Below, piece after piece: positions 1-11,410 of a stretch of 64,000 nucleotides of DNA. A model generated the notes under the pieces. That model worked only from the letters and a program-made list of their open reading frames with translations, was not told the origin of the DNA and made no database searches. A program made the position numbers and the translations under genes. Each line of letters starts with the position of its first letter. The first letter of the stretch is position 1. Source of the stretch: Ypsolopha sequella (lineage: Eukaryota; Arthropoda; Insecta; Lepidoptera; Ypsolophidae); the NCBI GenBank assembly GCA_934047225.1, contig OW203990.1:22795045-22859044 (forward strand), given 5' to 3'.

Positions 1-378
1 ATGTATTTTGATTTATTATGATATTTAAATTATAGTACGATTATGGTGTATAGCTAAATAGGTATATTAAATCTGTTTAATCTGTAAAATGGATCTGAGC
101 CAAGATCTGCGGGCCTATTGTGTATCTCTAGTTGCCTTCTGGACTGGGTGTCTATCATCAAAAACATAGATATACTATCGAATTCCGATGTCCTAAGGAT
201 ATTTTCGCACTTGAAGTGACGACACAGATTGTTAATAGTTCAATACCCACTAAAGGCAATTTTGAAATTTCAGTTTTTAGCTATGTTTTTGATGATAGGC
301 ACCTCGTGCAGTTGGCAACTAAAGATACAGAATAGGGGGGCTGGTCCACGATCTGTTGTTTTAGTAGCAATGATAATT

Positions 379-749
379 CCATCCATCCATCCATCAGCCT
401 AGTTTGTCCACTGCTGGACATAAGCCTTTCCAGGACTTTGCCACTCCCGGAGGTCATCCTGGAAGAATTGCGCATACTCACACACGCTGGGCAGGCGGGT
501 TGGTGAGCGCGGTGCTGGAACCCTCGCACCAGTGACGCCGCTGCCCGTCATCAGTCTGTTCCATATAAGACCCGGCTATTAGTGATGGATATACCGCCAT
601 CCATTGGTCCCAGGCATGGTGGGCCTCCTGGTTTTTTTGCCTGTGAGCTGTCCTCTTACTCTCCCCCGAATTACTTCGAGGGAGTCTCCAAGTAAGATGG
701 TGGTACCTCCACAGTCGAGCCCGGCATTTGCTCTACCACCTGTTACAAT
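379..749 (-). repeat. LINE 3'-end fragment, copy A
   Basis: This segment is the reverse complement of the sequence at 5682-5998, sharing the same order of blocks (CTGATGGATGG tail, GTCCAGCAGTGGAC motif, CCGCTGCCC block, GTAATTCGGGGGAGAG block). On the minus strand it ends with the ATGTCCAGCAGTGGAC and GGCTGATGGATGG signature typical of lepidopteran LINE tails. Short open frames here are by-products of the repeat. The LINE clade is not certain. Confidence 0.65.
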
Positions 750-1195
750 GAGAATTAAAAGGGTATGTATGTGTTAAGTGATGAAACGTTTTGCATTTGA
801 TTAGTTCTTATTCAACCTGTAATATAGATATGAGCTATAATTTGGATTGCCATGTATTATTTTAGGAATAATGAGAATCATGATGAGTTGACGAATCATC
901 AAATCACTTCGGTTATGTCTCAAAGATATAAATTACTTGAATTATATTACAATAGATCGCAGTCAAGATTGTGGCTCGAATGTATCACAACAAAATTGTA
1001 TACTTAAAAAGTTCAAGAAAACAATCACCGTCTTCTACTCCTAAATTTATTCTTTCCTGATTTCCTGGTACACTTTATTCCGTAGAAGGACAGACATTTA
1101 CTTCAATAAAGTAGTACTACACAAGCTAAAGTGATACAATTTTAAGAGAACATCTGTTTTAAGAGAGAAAGAAGTCGGCAAAAGAGTTATTAAAA
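750..1195. other. Unassigned AT-rich stretch
   Basis: I see no gene, strong repeat or splice-flanked open frame here. It is AT-rich intergenic or intronic sequence between two repeats. Confidence 0.4.
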
Positions 1196-1943
1196 AAACC
1201 AGCCAAGTGCGAGTCCGACTCAAGTGCGAATTTCTCAACCACTTTATTTTTCATGTAACCTTTACGTAAACACGTATAACTATGTGTTTTTTTTTTTATT
1301 TTTTTTGATATTTTTCGATCCACCAGTTTTGGAGATAAGGGAGGGACATACATTTTTTGCGGTTCTTCAAGGATTTCTCGAAATAGATGCAATTAAATAT
1401 AACCAAACTATATATTTTCACAAATACCTACAATTTATTGTATTTTTATTAAAAAAAAATGTTACTTCTTTTTTTATATTTCTCATTTGTGCTCAACTTT
1501 TTTTTAATTGCTATGATTTTCCTGTTATTGGCCAGTTATGATCTATAATCGAATTTTCTTTCATATTTTACGTTCTACCAGTTTCGGAGATAAGGGGCCC
1601 CCTTAGTAAGGGGTTTTTTAAAGATTTCTCGAAACCAGTGCCAGTAAATATAGTATAAGTATATATATTTTTACAATCAGCTTTTTAGTATCTACAATTG
1701 TATTTTCTATTTTTTTTATTTTTGGTATTTTTTTTTTTACTTTTGTTTTGGAAAAAATTTAAATTTTTCATATTTTTTTAAACCATGATATGTGGGCAAA
1801 TTAATGCTATTTTTGTGCTAAATTTCATGTCTCTATCTTTAACGGTGCTAAAGTTATGAGGCTGTGACATACGGACGGACGGACAACAGAGTCTCACCAT
1901 AAAGGTTCGTTTTGTACCATTTAGGTACTACGGAACCCTAAAA
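1196..1943 (+). repeat. Dispersed repeat family R1, copy 1
   Basis: Starts with CCAGCCAAGTGCGAGTCCGA and ends with GGTACTACGGAACCCTAAAA. Two shorter relatives occur at 18938-19420 and 44790-45567, sharing ATTTCTCAACCGC, TTTACGTAAACAC, ACCAGTTTTGGAGATAAGG, a second internal copy of the GGAGATAAGGGG block, GCTAAAGTTATGAGGCTG and ACGGACGGAC. It has no credible coding frame; the open frame at 1224-1541 is T-rich noise. It is probably a non-autonomous transposon common in Lepidoptera. Confidence 0.7.
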
Positions 1944-2411
1944 AGGGTACATTTTATTTAAACTTTCTATTATCTATTGTTTAAGTAAAGATAACAAGTG
2001 GATTATTCGTATTGCTGGTACGACATGCAAAGTTAAATCGAAGAAAGCATTTACAAAGGGCACTTTAAACGGTGGTAGGTAAACCAGTAATTTATTGAAA
2101 AAAAGTGGACAAATAATGTGACCGACGCGACGACATGACATGTAATCACAGCAATCGCGTGCATTCACTTGAAACACTTGTGTTTTTATTGTTCAGGTCT
2201 AACTGAATCTGAGCTGAAAGGTATATAAGGTGCAGGATTTGAACAATTTGGACGGTAACAATAAAACATTTCGGTATTTTTTGTACACGTCACGTTTTGA
2301 ACATTCTTGTGTTATAAAGCATACGTTTTCAAGAAGGTTATGCCTGAATTTTTGGAACCCGCATAATCGAAGCCTTGGAAAAATTAGCTTACTCTTGGAT
2401 GTAAAAACATC

Positions 2412-2722
2412 TTGATGCGATATGTAAAAATTTTAGCGTCCCTGTTACTACATATGCGAAAAAACCCTCAGTGCGAGAGGGACGGATTCGTGGGAAAGTA
2501 GCAAAAAGTCGGTTTTTTATTAATATAAAATGTACTAAAAACCAGGTCCTAGATACTGCTAAAACCCATCTAATAAAATATGATTGCAGTCCATATGTCA
2601 TTCTAAATTGTCAAACCAGGAGAATTGGTGTCGATAAAGACCTCATTTCAATAAATACTTCTATCGAGCCGAAATTCTCCAATCGCGTTTCTATAATATA
2701 CTATTTTATCAAAATTATAAAT
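2412..2722 (-). mobile_element. TTAA-type MITE, truncated copy
   Basis: Reverse-orientation relative of the complete copies at 4303-4719 and 9240-9627. Shared blocks are GCGATATGTAAAA, CCCTCAGTGCGAGAGGGAC, AAAAAGTCGGTTTTTTATTA, CATCTAATAAAATAT and CAAACCAGGAGAATTGGTG. The end carrying the GTAGCGCC terminus is missing, so it is a truncated copy. Confidence 0.75.
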
Positions 2723-2955
2723 TATATATTAAATAAATATAAAATCACTTAATTTTAAGAATTTTGGGTACTCTTAAAGTGTAAATAAGCCTAGTGGCCA
2801 TCTTCATTTAATTACTTTGGTTGTTCTGCAATAAAGGGCAGAATAAGCGCTTCTCATGATTCTCCAGACAATTTGTGAATTTGGAAACCACCAACTTGAT
2901 AAATGAAAAGGACGGGCGGACGAGCTGAAAGCTCTTAAAAGTTATCTGTTTTATT

Positions 2956-3402
2956 TTTTAAGGTTCCGTTGTTAGGAGTAAAAAGGAACCATTATTGTAA
3001 GACTCCGTTGTCCTTCCGTCCGTATGTCACAGCCTCCAACATATGAGTATCCTTTGAACGCTTAAAGAAAGAGACTTGAAATTTGATACAAAGTACATAA
3101 TTTTGCCAACATAACGAGGAGCCATAAAAAGGTGCGAGTCGGAATCGCGCACGAAGGGTTCCGTACGGCAAAAAAGACATTTCTGTTGTATGGGAGCCCC
3201 CTTAAATATTTATTTTATTCTGTTTTTTAGTATTTGTTGTTATAGCGGCAACAAAAATACATCATCTGTGAAAATTTTAACTGTCTATCTATCACGTTTC
3301 ATGAGATACAGCCTGGTGAAAGGCGGACAGACAGACAGACGGACAGCGGAGTCTTAGTAATAGGGTTCCGTTGGTTACCCTTTGGGTACGGAACCCTAAA
3401 AA
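2956..3402 (-). repeat. Dispersed repeat family R3, copy 1 (composite)
   Basis: From about 3130 it reads GGTGCGAGTCGGAATCGCGC, GGGTTCCGTACGG, GGGAGCCCCCTTAAATATTT, a (CAGA)n tract and GGTACGGAACCCTA. This is the reverse complement of 18168-18449 and 50753-51043. The first 100 bp resembles the start of another GGTTCCG family, so two pieces may be joined. Non-coding. Confidence 0.65.
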
Positions 3403-4160
3403 TTAAATTGCTCAAAATTTTTGCTATAAAAGAGAACAAAGTTTTTATTTTCCATATGGGTATCAAATTGTACATGTTAAAGAGCTAATTGTAAAAATAT
3501 ATAATTACTAATCATCATCAATCAATCAATACATATAAAAATAGTAGAACCCCGGTGTGTCTGTATATTTAAGAATAGTCATAAAAATGGGGTGACTAAA
3601 AAGAATAATAGATAGAACTAATATAAACACAAATCAATGATTTTTAGAATTCTTTTCTCTGTTTGTCTGTCTGTCTGGTTCTTCACGCACATCTCCGATT
3701 TGAATTTGAATTTGAATTAGAATATAGGCTTTGTTTCTTTAAAATAGGGTGTCGGAAAAAAAAGTTATCGTCATTTAAAGATTTTTGGAATTTACTTTTC
3801 TACTGTTAGAAAATAGGTACATAGCAAATAATAATTTTTGGCTTGAATGAAGGGCTGTAGACGTCACGAACGATTGCTTAAAAAAAAACTGGTTAGAATT
3901 ATGTAGCGTATAAAATTTTACTACATAAAAAATCAACAGGTGGCGCTGTTCATCATAAGAACGTGCATAAATAAATATTTAATTATTTCGTTTAAATAGC
4001 GTCATCTGTTTTGGTAAATAAAAAGTTTGAAAATTAGTTGTAGCAAAATTAGGCTAGGCTAGGTACTATAATAACATAAATGAAAATTGTAAGGCTAAGT
4101 ATATAAGTATTATAACTAGTAAAAACTGTATGTCTTTACATTGATAATATTCCAAAAAAA
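3403..4160. other. Unassigned AT-rich stretch
   Basis: No gene recognised. It contains low-complexity runs and a (CTGT)n tract near 3661, but no open frame with coding character and no clear inverted repeat. Confidence 0.35.
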
Positions 4161-4164
4161 TTGC

Positions 4165-4298
4165 GGTGCGTATCAGTACCGTTCATCAATCTAGTCATAC
4201 AAGCTTTTCTATTCCGAGTACTTTTGACATGGCCCTTCTTCAGTATATCGCCAATTTGGTCAGCATACGTCCTTCTAGCCGAAGCCGTAGCACAGTGT
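4165..4298 (+). repeat. Fragment related to the repeat at 50270-50400
   Basis: Shares CATCAATCTAGTCATACAA, CTATTCCG, TACTTTTGA, GGCCCTTCTTC and CGCCAATTTGGTCAGCATAC with 50284-50390. In the other copy this block follows a (CATA)n tail and GAGGGGTAGGCAGAGACTAC, so both look like 3' ends of the same retroelement. The small open frames here are not genes. Confidence 0.6.
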
Positions 4299-4302
4299 TT
4301 AA

Positions 4303-4719
4303 GGCGCCACGAAAAAAAATCGACAATTTCAGAACTTCTATATCTACTTCGGTAAATAATGTATAATTTTGAAAAAATAGTATATTATTTTTGAAATCTT
4401 CCTCTAGGGATCTGTTAAAACAGAAACGCGATTGGAGAATTTCGGCTCGATAGAAATATTTATTGAAATGAGGTCTTTATCGACACCAATTCTCCTGGTT
4501 TGACAATTTAGAATGACTTATGGACTGCAATTATATTTTATTAGATGGGTTTTAACAATATCTAGGACCTGGTTAAACAAAATTTTGATAGCATTTTTAG
4601 TACATTTTATATTAATAAAAAACCGACTTTTTGCTACTTTTCCACAAATCCGTCCCTCTCGCATTGAAGGTTTTTTCGCATATAGAGTAACAGGGACGCT
4701 AAAACTTTTACATATCGCC
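4303..4719 (+). mobile_element. TTAA-type MITE, complete copy
   Basis: Flanked on both sides by TTAA (4299-4302 and 4720-4723). The outer bases are GGCGCCACG on the left and CATATCGCC on the right, giving a short terminal inverted repeat. The interior matches 9240-9627 and, inverted, 29367-29787 and 37727-38142. TTAA duplication is characteristic of piggyBac-like and Kolobok-like elements. It is non-autonomous, about 417 bp, with no coding capacity. Confidence 0.8.
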
Positions 4720-4856
4720 TTAATCGCGCGCGACGCCACTTAGTTGAATCACAAGTGAGAGGAGCGTGACATAATAGTGTTGCGATTAAACAGTATGTCA
4801 CGCTCCTTGCACGTGTGATTCAACTAGTGGCGTCGCGCGCTATTAAACACTATGCT
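4720..4856. mobile_element. GC-rich hairpin MITE, left arm truncated
   Basis: Left arm TAATCGCGCGCGACGCCACT pairs with right arm AGTGGCGTCGCGCGCTATTA. The right side continues into AACACTATGCTAC, as in the fuller copy at 7874-8031, while the left side stops exactly at the end of the neighbouring TTAA MITE. The two elements therefore abut, and one has cut or landed on the other. Confidence 0.75.
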
Positions 4857-5036
4857 ACGAGACCTAGTCGAGCTCTACCTCTACCGTAAATTTCTTTCGT
4901 CACTCCACTTTCATTTATCCTCTCTACATGTCTAATCCATCTATATAACCATCTATGTATTAATAGTAGCGATGTTACTATTAGTATATAGGTCTTACAG
5001 AATCAATGAGTAGATCCAATGCCCCGTTTTTATATA

Positions 5037-5279
5037 TACAAGGTGACTTTTTGATCATCGTCCAAATTCATTCTAGACGCTTGGTAAGTGATCAGCATTA
5101 TAAATCGATATCAATAATTGTGAATTTCCCATAGTAATTCACTCGCAGTCCTGGGTGAATCACTATGGGGAGTTGAAATTTCATTTTATGAAATTTACAA
5201 AAATCGTTATTGGTTCATGATACTGATCACTTACCAAGGCTCAAGTATGAATTTGGACGATGTTCACAAATTCACCTTG

Positions 5280-5282
<3 letters not shown>
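5037..5282. mobile_element. Palindromic MITE with ACAAGGTGA ends
   Basis: Begins ATACAAGGTGACTTTTTGAT and ends TTCACAAATTCACCTTGTAT. The interior arms (CCAAATTCAT, GTAAGTGATCAG, TTCACT/AGTGAA-type pairs) fold into a hairpin centred near 5155. A second copy starts at 63839 and runs off the window. Followed by a (TA)n tract. Confidence 0.75.

Positions 5283-5325
<43 letters not shown>
5283..5325. repeat. (TA)n microsatellite
   Basis: A run of alternating T and A directly after the palindromic MITE end. The open frame through it codes YIYIYI and is not a gene. Confidence 0.9.
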
Positions 5326-5332
<7 letters not shown>

Positions 5333-5681
5333 TTTTTTTTGTTTATAAATAACCATAGTATATTGACACAGTGGACATTGAGGAATGAGGGCTATACTCA
5401 CACAAAGGCAATAGTTTTAGAGTTCCGTAAACAACCACCTCTGTTCGACCAAATAATTCGGAGGTCCATACTTAAATTTAACAAATATAAAATTATGTAA
5501 GGAACAATAAAAATTATTAGCGATGATTTTAAAATTCAAATAGTGGGAATTAAAGCGGGTTTTTGCTATTTATTGTGCGATGTCGACTTGGATAAACAAT
5601 TAAGTGTCCGTATAGTTCCATTCTTCATAATAAAATAAAAATTCAAAATAAAAAAAAAAACTCATTTAATAACACATAACA

Positions 5682-5998
5682 TAACAGGTGGTAGAGCTGA
5701 TGCTGGGCTCGACTGTGGAGGTACTACCATCTTACTTGGAGACCCCCTCGAAGTAATTCGGGGGAGAGTAAGAGGATGGCTCACAGGCAAAAAACCGGGA
5801 GGCCCACCACGCCTGGGACCGATGGATGGCGGTATATCCATCCCTAATAGCCGGGCCTTATATGAAACAGACTGGTGATGGGCAGCGGCGTCACTGGTGC
5901 GAGGGTTCCGGCAACGCTCTTACCAACCCGCCTGCCCAGCGTGTGAGTATGGGCAATTCTTCCAGGATGACCACCGGTAGGCTGATGGATGGAACATA
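5682..5998 (+). repeat. LINE 3'-end fragment, copy B
   Basis: Same family as 379-749 but on the plus strand: TAACAGGTGGTAGAGCTGA at the left, GTAATTCGGGGGAGAGTAAG, GGGCAGCGGCGTCACTGGTG and GCCTGCCCAGCGTGTGAGTA in the middle, and GGCTGATGGATGGAAC at the right. It lacks the GTCCAGCAGTGGAC segment, which was deleted near 5965. The open frame at 5826-6077 is repeat-derived. Confidence 0.65.
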
Positions 5999-7540
5999 TC
6001 GTCACAACATGAGTTCTCGAGGAGGTGTCAGATTGTGTCATAGGCACGAGTTTGAATCTAAAAAAGTATGGTCATGATGATTTGTTTAAATTATGCGAGT
6101 TTTGAATTTATTTATCAGATATGATTTTTTTACATAATAGGTATATGTAGATATTATGTTATATTTTATGTTCTTACTATTATCAAGAAGTGCAAGGTCC
6201 GTGCTATGTTTATTTTAGATAACGACAATTTACATACTATATACATACTGTAGCGTTATTTTAAAAAAAAAAATTATTTATGATTTTCCGCCACTACATA
6301 CTAACGAACGTAATTTCGAATTAAATTTGGACTGCCACCAGGCAAGCCTGGTGACAGCCAAAAAAAGAGGTAAACCTGGATGAATAAACCGTATAATTTA
6401 AATAACAAAACACAAAAATAACAAAACCGAAGTAAGAAAAATATGGTACAAAAGAACAATAATATCAGAGGAGTATCGGTACAAAGGAAATTCTTAGATA
6501 AAAAAATTATTATGCCAAATTCCACTTATTTAGGATTTTAATTTCCTTTTAGCTTGAACGACGCATTTATTCATAAAATAATGGATTTTAAATTTGGTTG
6601 TCGACACTAGTTTATAGGATCCTTTAAACTAAGATTTCACGGAAGTTTTGATAACTCTTGATCCGAAAGAAAAACGTAATAATAAGGTGTTACGAGCAAT
6701 CGTTATCTAGCTTTACACTAAGGAATAAAAATAATCGATGCTGAATATTAAGCTACAGATATTAAAAACCTGGTAAGGGTCTCTTCGTGACTTTGGGAGT
6801 TTCCGGTGTTCCCAGGAGCAGTCGATGAAGCTTGGCGATTTCAATTTTAGTATCGGAAGCTTTAGCTCACCAGGGACGTGGTCCTTACATCAGGCCTCAA
6901 TAGGTACAACCGTACGAGATGGCGGATGGGATAATCAAACTGGGGAGACCCAGAAACCCTTTAAAAAATAATCCCGAAGGGTCGCTGTAAAGAAATAAAA
7001 CAACGGCGTCAAGACATGCTTATGAAACGAGGGAAAGGAAATTAACGTATTGGAAACGGGACAAAAAGGATTTTCAGAGAATGAAACCAAAATTACACAA
7101 AACTTACCGGGAAATGCAGGAAAACTGGCTTACACAATGCTCAGGGCAATTGCGCTCTGTTTCTATATTTTAAATATTAAATTTGTTATTTTGTAAAAGT
7201 GATTTCCTTCCTCTGTCACGATCTTCTCTGATATGAGAAAAATAACAAAAAAATCTGACAAGAATATTCTAACTATTCGAATTCGAAAATTCAGAAAAGC
7301 AGCCAACGATAAAGAAAGACTAAAAATATATAAAAAGGTTGAATACTTGTAGCGAATGCTACAATACATACTAAATACATACGCATGAAAGTAGCTAAAA
7401 TAGTTTCATATTATTACCTAAATAAACAAAAAACATTATTATATTTTGTTATGACAATCAAGCCAACGCCTAATTTCTACCTCTATTATGTGCCTTTATC
7501 GGTTAAACAAATCTACTTTCCTTCTTGTATATGTATAGGC
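5999..7540. other. Unassigned stretch, AT-rich
   Basis: No gene recognised. A short inverted repeat (AGGCAAGCCTGGTGAC region, 6338-6358) and a moderately GC block at 6770-7030 stand out, but the block has several stops in all frames and no obvious terminal repeats. It may be an old retroelement relic. Confidence 0.35.
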
Positions 7541-8071
7541 TAGGGTTGCCAACCGTTCTGTTGTCTTAGGGCATGTCCTGTGTTAAGGGGTCCTGGATAG
7601 TTTTTAAGGAGCGTGCATCTAGGTAACATCCATGTTTTAAAATTCGCGCGCCACTACAACCTAAAGTTTCATCAACAAAATGAAAAAGGAATAAAATTAA
7701 CAAGGAATCGTTTAATTTTATAATAGTATAACAGGTCATCTCGTGTTTAATTTAATTGAAAATACATTTAAACAATGTAATTGGTGAGTCTCATTGACAC
7801 GGTTTTCATCACGTAACTAATAGTAATATATTTATTGACTACTGCGTCCTATTATTAAACCGAAATGTCCTGGGCCTGTAGCATAGTGTTTAATCGCGCG
7901 CGACGCCACTAGTTGAATCACAAGTGCAAGAGCGTGACATACTGTTAAATCACAAAAACATCGTGTCACGCTCCTCGTACTCGTGATACAACTAAGTCGC
8001 ACCGCGCGCGATTAAACACTATGCTACAGGCCCTGGTATTTCCAACCTGAAATTTGGAGATGGCAACCCTA
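7541..8071. mobile_element. hAT-type MITE with 8-bp target duplication
   Basis: Terminal inverted repeats TAGGGTTGCC and GGCAACCCTA are flanked by the direct repeat GTATAGGC at 7533-7540 and 8072-8079. An 8-bp duplication with TAGGGTTGCC-like ends is characteristic of hAT elements. No transposase frame remains. It carries a nested hairpin MITE at 7874-8031. Confidence 0.85.
7874..8031. mobile_element. GC-rich hairpin MITE nested in a hAT MITE
   Basis: Left arm GCCTGTAGCATAGTGTTTAA then TCGCGCGCG; right arm CGCGCGATTAAACACTATGC then TACAGGC. This is the fullest copy of the family also seen at 4720-4856. The arms include the paired GAGCGTGACA and TGTCACGCTC blocks, so the transcript would fold into a long stem. 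Confidence 0.8.
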
Positions 8072-8079
8072 GTATAGGC

Positions 8080-9235
8080 CCAATCGGTTCAATATCCGTC
8101 CACTCTCGGCCATGCGTCCGCCCATTTATTTTTCTGACAAGAATCTGACAACACATGGGACACGGCACAGAATAATAAATACTATTATAGCTGTCAATAA
8201 ATGTAGGTATGTAACCTACATTTATGTTGCAAATGGATGTGTGGACGGTTCGGACATTGATTTATTACATTTTATTTGAAAGAATATTCTTGAACAGATG
8301 ATTCGAACACGTTTTGCATGTATTTATATACCTACTTCTGGAGCCAGGCCAAGTAGTTTGTATCACATAAATGGTCTAGAATTGTGGGATTCTCTTTTCT
8401 TTAAACATACGAATAGTAGAGACCGTCGCTTAGCATAACAATGTAAACTTATATGTCGAGCGGAGGTCAGACTCTCGCAATATATACATACATAGCTGAA
8501 TGTAATAGCTGATAAGAAAACGTGGAAATAATAATGCTCTGCTACAGCACTAAATTAATATTTTTTTAATAAAAAGCTTATTTGGTAACGCAATTACGAA
8601 ACAGAACGAGCCAAAAGGCTTTTTCCATTTAACTCGTCTAATTTCAAAAGGTGCGATCGCGCTCCATATCCAATATATCGCTATAGTTTGGTTTTTATAC
8701 GATGAGCTCTGACAGCTCCGAAACATTACATTCCACTCCACGCAAACAACTTTTTATTCATCAAGATACAATTTATAATTATATATTGGTACACTATAAA
8801 ATGAAAAAAGTTGTAATATGCATTTTTGTTAAGTTCAATAGTACCTGTCTAAAATTATAAGGACCATATTTATCTAAACTAATGAAAATAATATTCTTAA
8901 TATTTTTAAAAGAAATGTACTAGTGCTGGAAATGCATAGCTTTCCAATTATTTACAAATAATGAGTAGTCGATAAAAATACACTTACAATAAAAATATAT
9001 TGTAATAAATAATGTCGTCATTATAATTATATTAAGTACTTGAATTACGGTACATAAATAAAAGTTAAAACATACAAACAACATACAGATAAATAAAGAC
9101 TTACAAACTGTTTTATTGTTGTCGGTTTCGATGTATTTTATGCACAAACAATTGCAATCGATAATTTTCCAACAATAACAGCATACGTTATACATTTAGT
9201 TAGAAACTGAGCACCAAACACAATAAAAGTATGTT
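8080..9235. other. Unassigned AT-rich stretch
   Basis: No gene or repeat boundary recognised. Open frames are short and AT-driven. Confidence 0.35.
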
Positions 9236-9239
9236 TTAA

Positions 9240-9627
9240 GGCGCTACGAAAAAAAAATCGACACCTTAAGAACGTACATATCTACTTCAGTAAATAATGT
9301 ATTATTTTGAAAAAACATTATATTATTTTTGGATTCTTTTTCTAGGGATCTGTTAAAACAGAAACGCGATTGGAGAAATTCGGCTCGATAGAAATATTTA
9401 TTGAAGTGAGGTCTTTTCGGCACCAATTCTCCTGGTTTGACAATTTAGAATGACATATGGACTGCAATTATATTTTATTAGATGGGTTTTAACGATATCT
9501 AGGACCTGGTTAAACGACATTTTGATAGCAACTTTAGTACATTTTATATCAATAAAAAACCGACTCTCGCACTGAGGATTTTTTCGCATATGGAGTAACA
9601 GGGACGCTAAAACTTTTACATATCGCC
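9240..9627 (+). mobile_element. TTAA-type MITE, complete copy
   Basis: TTAA at 9236-9239 and 9628-9631 flank GGCGCTACG and CATATCGCC ends. Internal blocks match 4303-4719, with a deletion of about 30 bp in the GTCGG to CTCGCACTGAGG segment. Non-coding. Confidence 0.8.
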
Positions 9628-9859
9628 TTAATTAGCAATATAAAATCGATAAAATGTTGTTCATGACTAACTGTAGGATCTGTGACGTTACTTCAGTTGC
9701 GAACATATCGATATATAGTCGAAATTCGATCGTTTGATGATCGTTGGCTAGACCTGAGACATGAACATGAACATCGCCAGACTTTCGATGGTTCTTTGGA
9801 AGAAATTACTTTTCTTCTTATATTGAAAATAAAATAAAATATAAATAGTTTGTTCGTTT

Positions 9860-10055
9860 TTTATTAATTGATCGTACTTTATTAACAAATGTACTTTTGT
9901 CTAAAAAAATATATTTTCAACCTATTTTTTTTGTTTTCAAACGTTCCTTAGAAAAATGTATGAACTGAATTTACTAAAATTCAATATTTTTTTGCCTACA
10001 AAATATATCAGTATTAGCTAGAACCCTCCAATTTGCTGTTTCGCTGCGTTATTAG
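9860..10055 (+). repeat. Repeat pair member, inverted relative at 19905-20190
   Basis: Contains TTTGTTTTCAAACGTTC, AAAATATATCAGTATTAGCT and TTGCTGTTTCGCTGCGT. The reverse complement of each block is found in order at 19930-20150 (CGCAGCGAAACAACAAATTG, TTTTAGCTAATACTGAAATA, CGAACGTTTGAAAACAAA). Two old copies of the same non-coding element in opposite orientation. Confidence 0.65.
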
Positions 10056-11190
10056 TAGTATTAATTACCTGTCGAAGACAACAGGCCATGAGCCAACCAA
10101 TAACCACTTCTATTTTGTCATTGGCCTTTTTGTTTTGGACGGATAGTCACATTTTTGGTAGGGTAGGCTCTTAAGGGTAGTCCCAGTGCCAAACTAAACT
10201 TCAGTCCTGCTCTAACTCTTTTGCTTTTTAAAAATCTATAATAATAATGTTTTAAATATGATGATTAAAAGACAATATGAATAAAATAAATAATTATTTA
10301 GCTTTGCACGGAGCCTTAACGTTGTAAATTGTCGGTGGTTGGCAACCCATTCAAAAATACATAATAGCACCGCTGAATGTCTTAACATGAAAATTGAGGC
10401 AATATTGCCGATATATATTTGGCAGGTAAATTTTCAGAGCCGTTAAATTATAATTTCATGGTAGATTTTTTATAATCTAACCCATCTGACCTAACTTAAC
10501 CTAGTGAAATTATAATTTCACGGCTTTGACAATTTACCTTCGACATATACAACGTGGTGATCAAATCTAGCGACATAGTAGCATTCTCGTAGCTCTCGCT
10601 GCTCGTAGCGCCAGCGTAGCTCTCGCTGCCCACTAAACTTGACTATGCCGTAGCGCCTAAATCCAATTTGACGATTACATAATTCAGCAAGACTCACTTC
10701 GAGACTTGATGAGTCTTTTGGTAGCCACTTGAGAAATAGACTCTAGCACCATCTCGCAAACTTCAATTTTGCTTGCACATGTTGAAGATATTAAGACACT
10801 TTCGGTGATGAATGCGATTTCATTCCAACGAAAGTTTATAGCGAATACTTGAAGTATTCGAATGATAAAGATTAATCTGTAGTTACTAGCCTTTTGTCCC
10901 CAGTTTCACCTGCGCTAATTTCATTAAATTAATGACTGTGTCCATAGACAACAAACTATAGCCTATTTTCAAGTGAAATAACAGTGTAAGAATTTTCAAA
11001 ATCGATTCATTGGTTGACTTTTGTTTACCCACTAAACCCTAAATACAAATAAACAAAAAAATGTACCTCCTCATTATAGTGTCCTGTATTCGAAATTCGA
11101 AAGTACACTTTGCAATGGTATGAAGAGGTTACTTGGCTAAAATCGAAACTTTTTGAAGTTGTTTACCAGGTTATCAGAAGAAAACACTAG
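10056..11190. other. Unassigned stretch
   Basis: No gene seen. It includes a small inverted pair (ATTATAATTTCA around 10448 and TGAAATTATAATTTCACGGC near 10504) and a local GTAGCTCTCGCTGC duplication at 10590-10630. Confidence 0.35.
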
Positions 11191-11194
11191 TTTA

Positions 11195-11410
11195 AATTTT
11201 AGAACCCCCTTCTAGTTTCCTGTAATACAGAAACGCGACATAAGAAATTTCGCTCGATAGAAATAATTATTGACATGAGGTCTTCATCGACACTTTTCTC
11301 ATAGTTTGACAAATAGGAATAACATAAAGACCTCAACAATATTTTATTAGGATTTTAACAACACCTAAATTCTGCTAGTTTATAATTTTGACAGCCAGTT
11401 TAGTAATACT
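11195..11410 (+). mobile_element. TTAA-type MITE, diverged partial copy
   Basis: Shares AGAAACGCGA, CGCTCGATAGAAAT, TGAGGTCTTCATCGACAC and TTTTATTAG with the complete copies, in the plus orientation. It is more diverged and both termini are lost. Confidence 0.6.
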
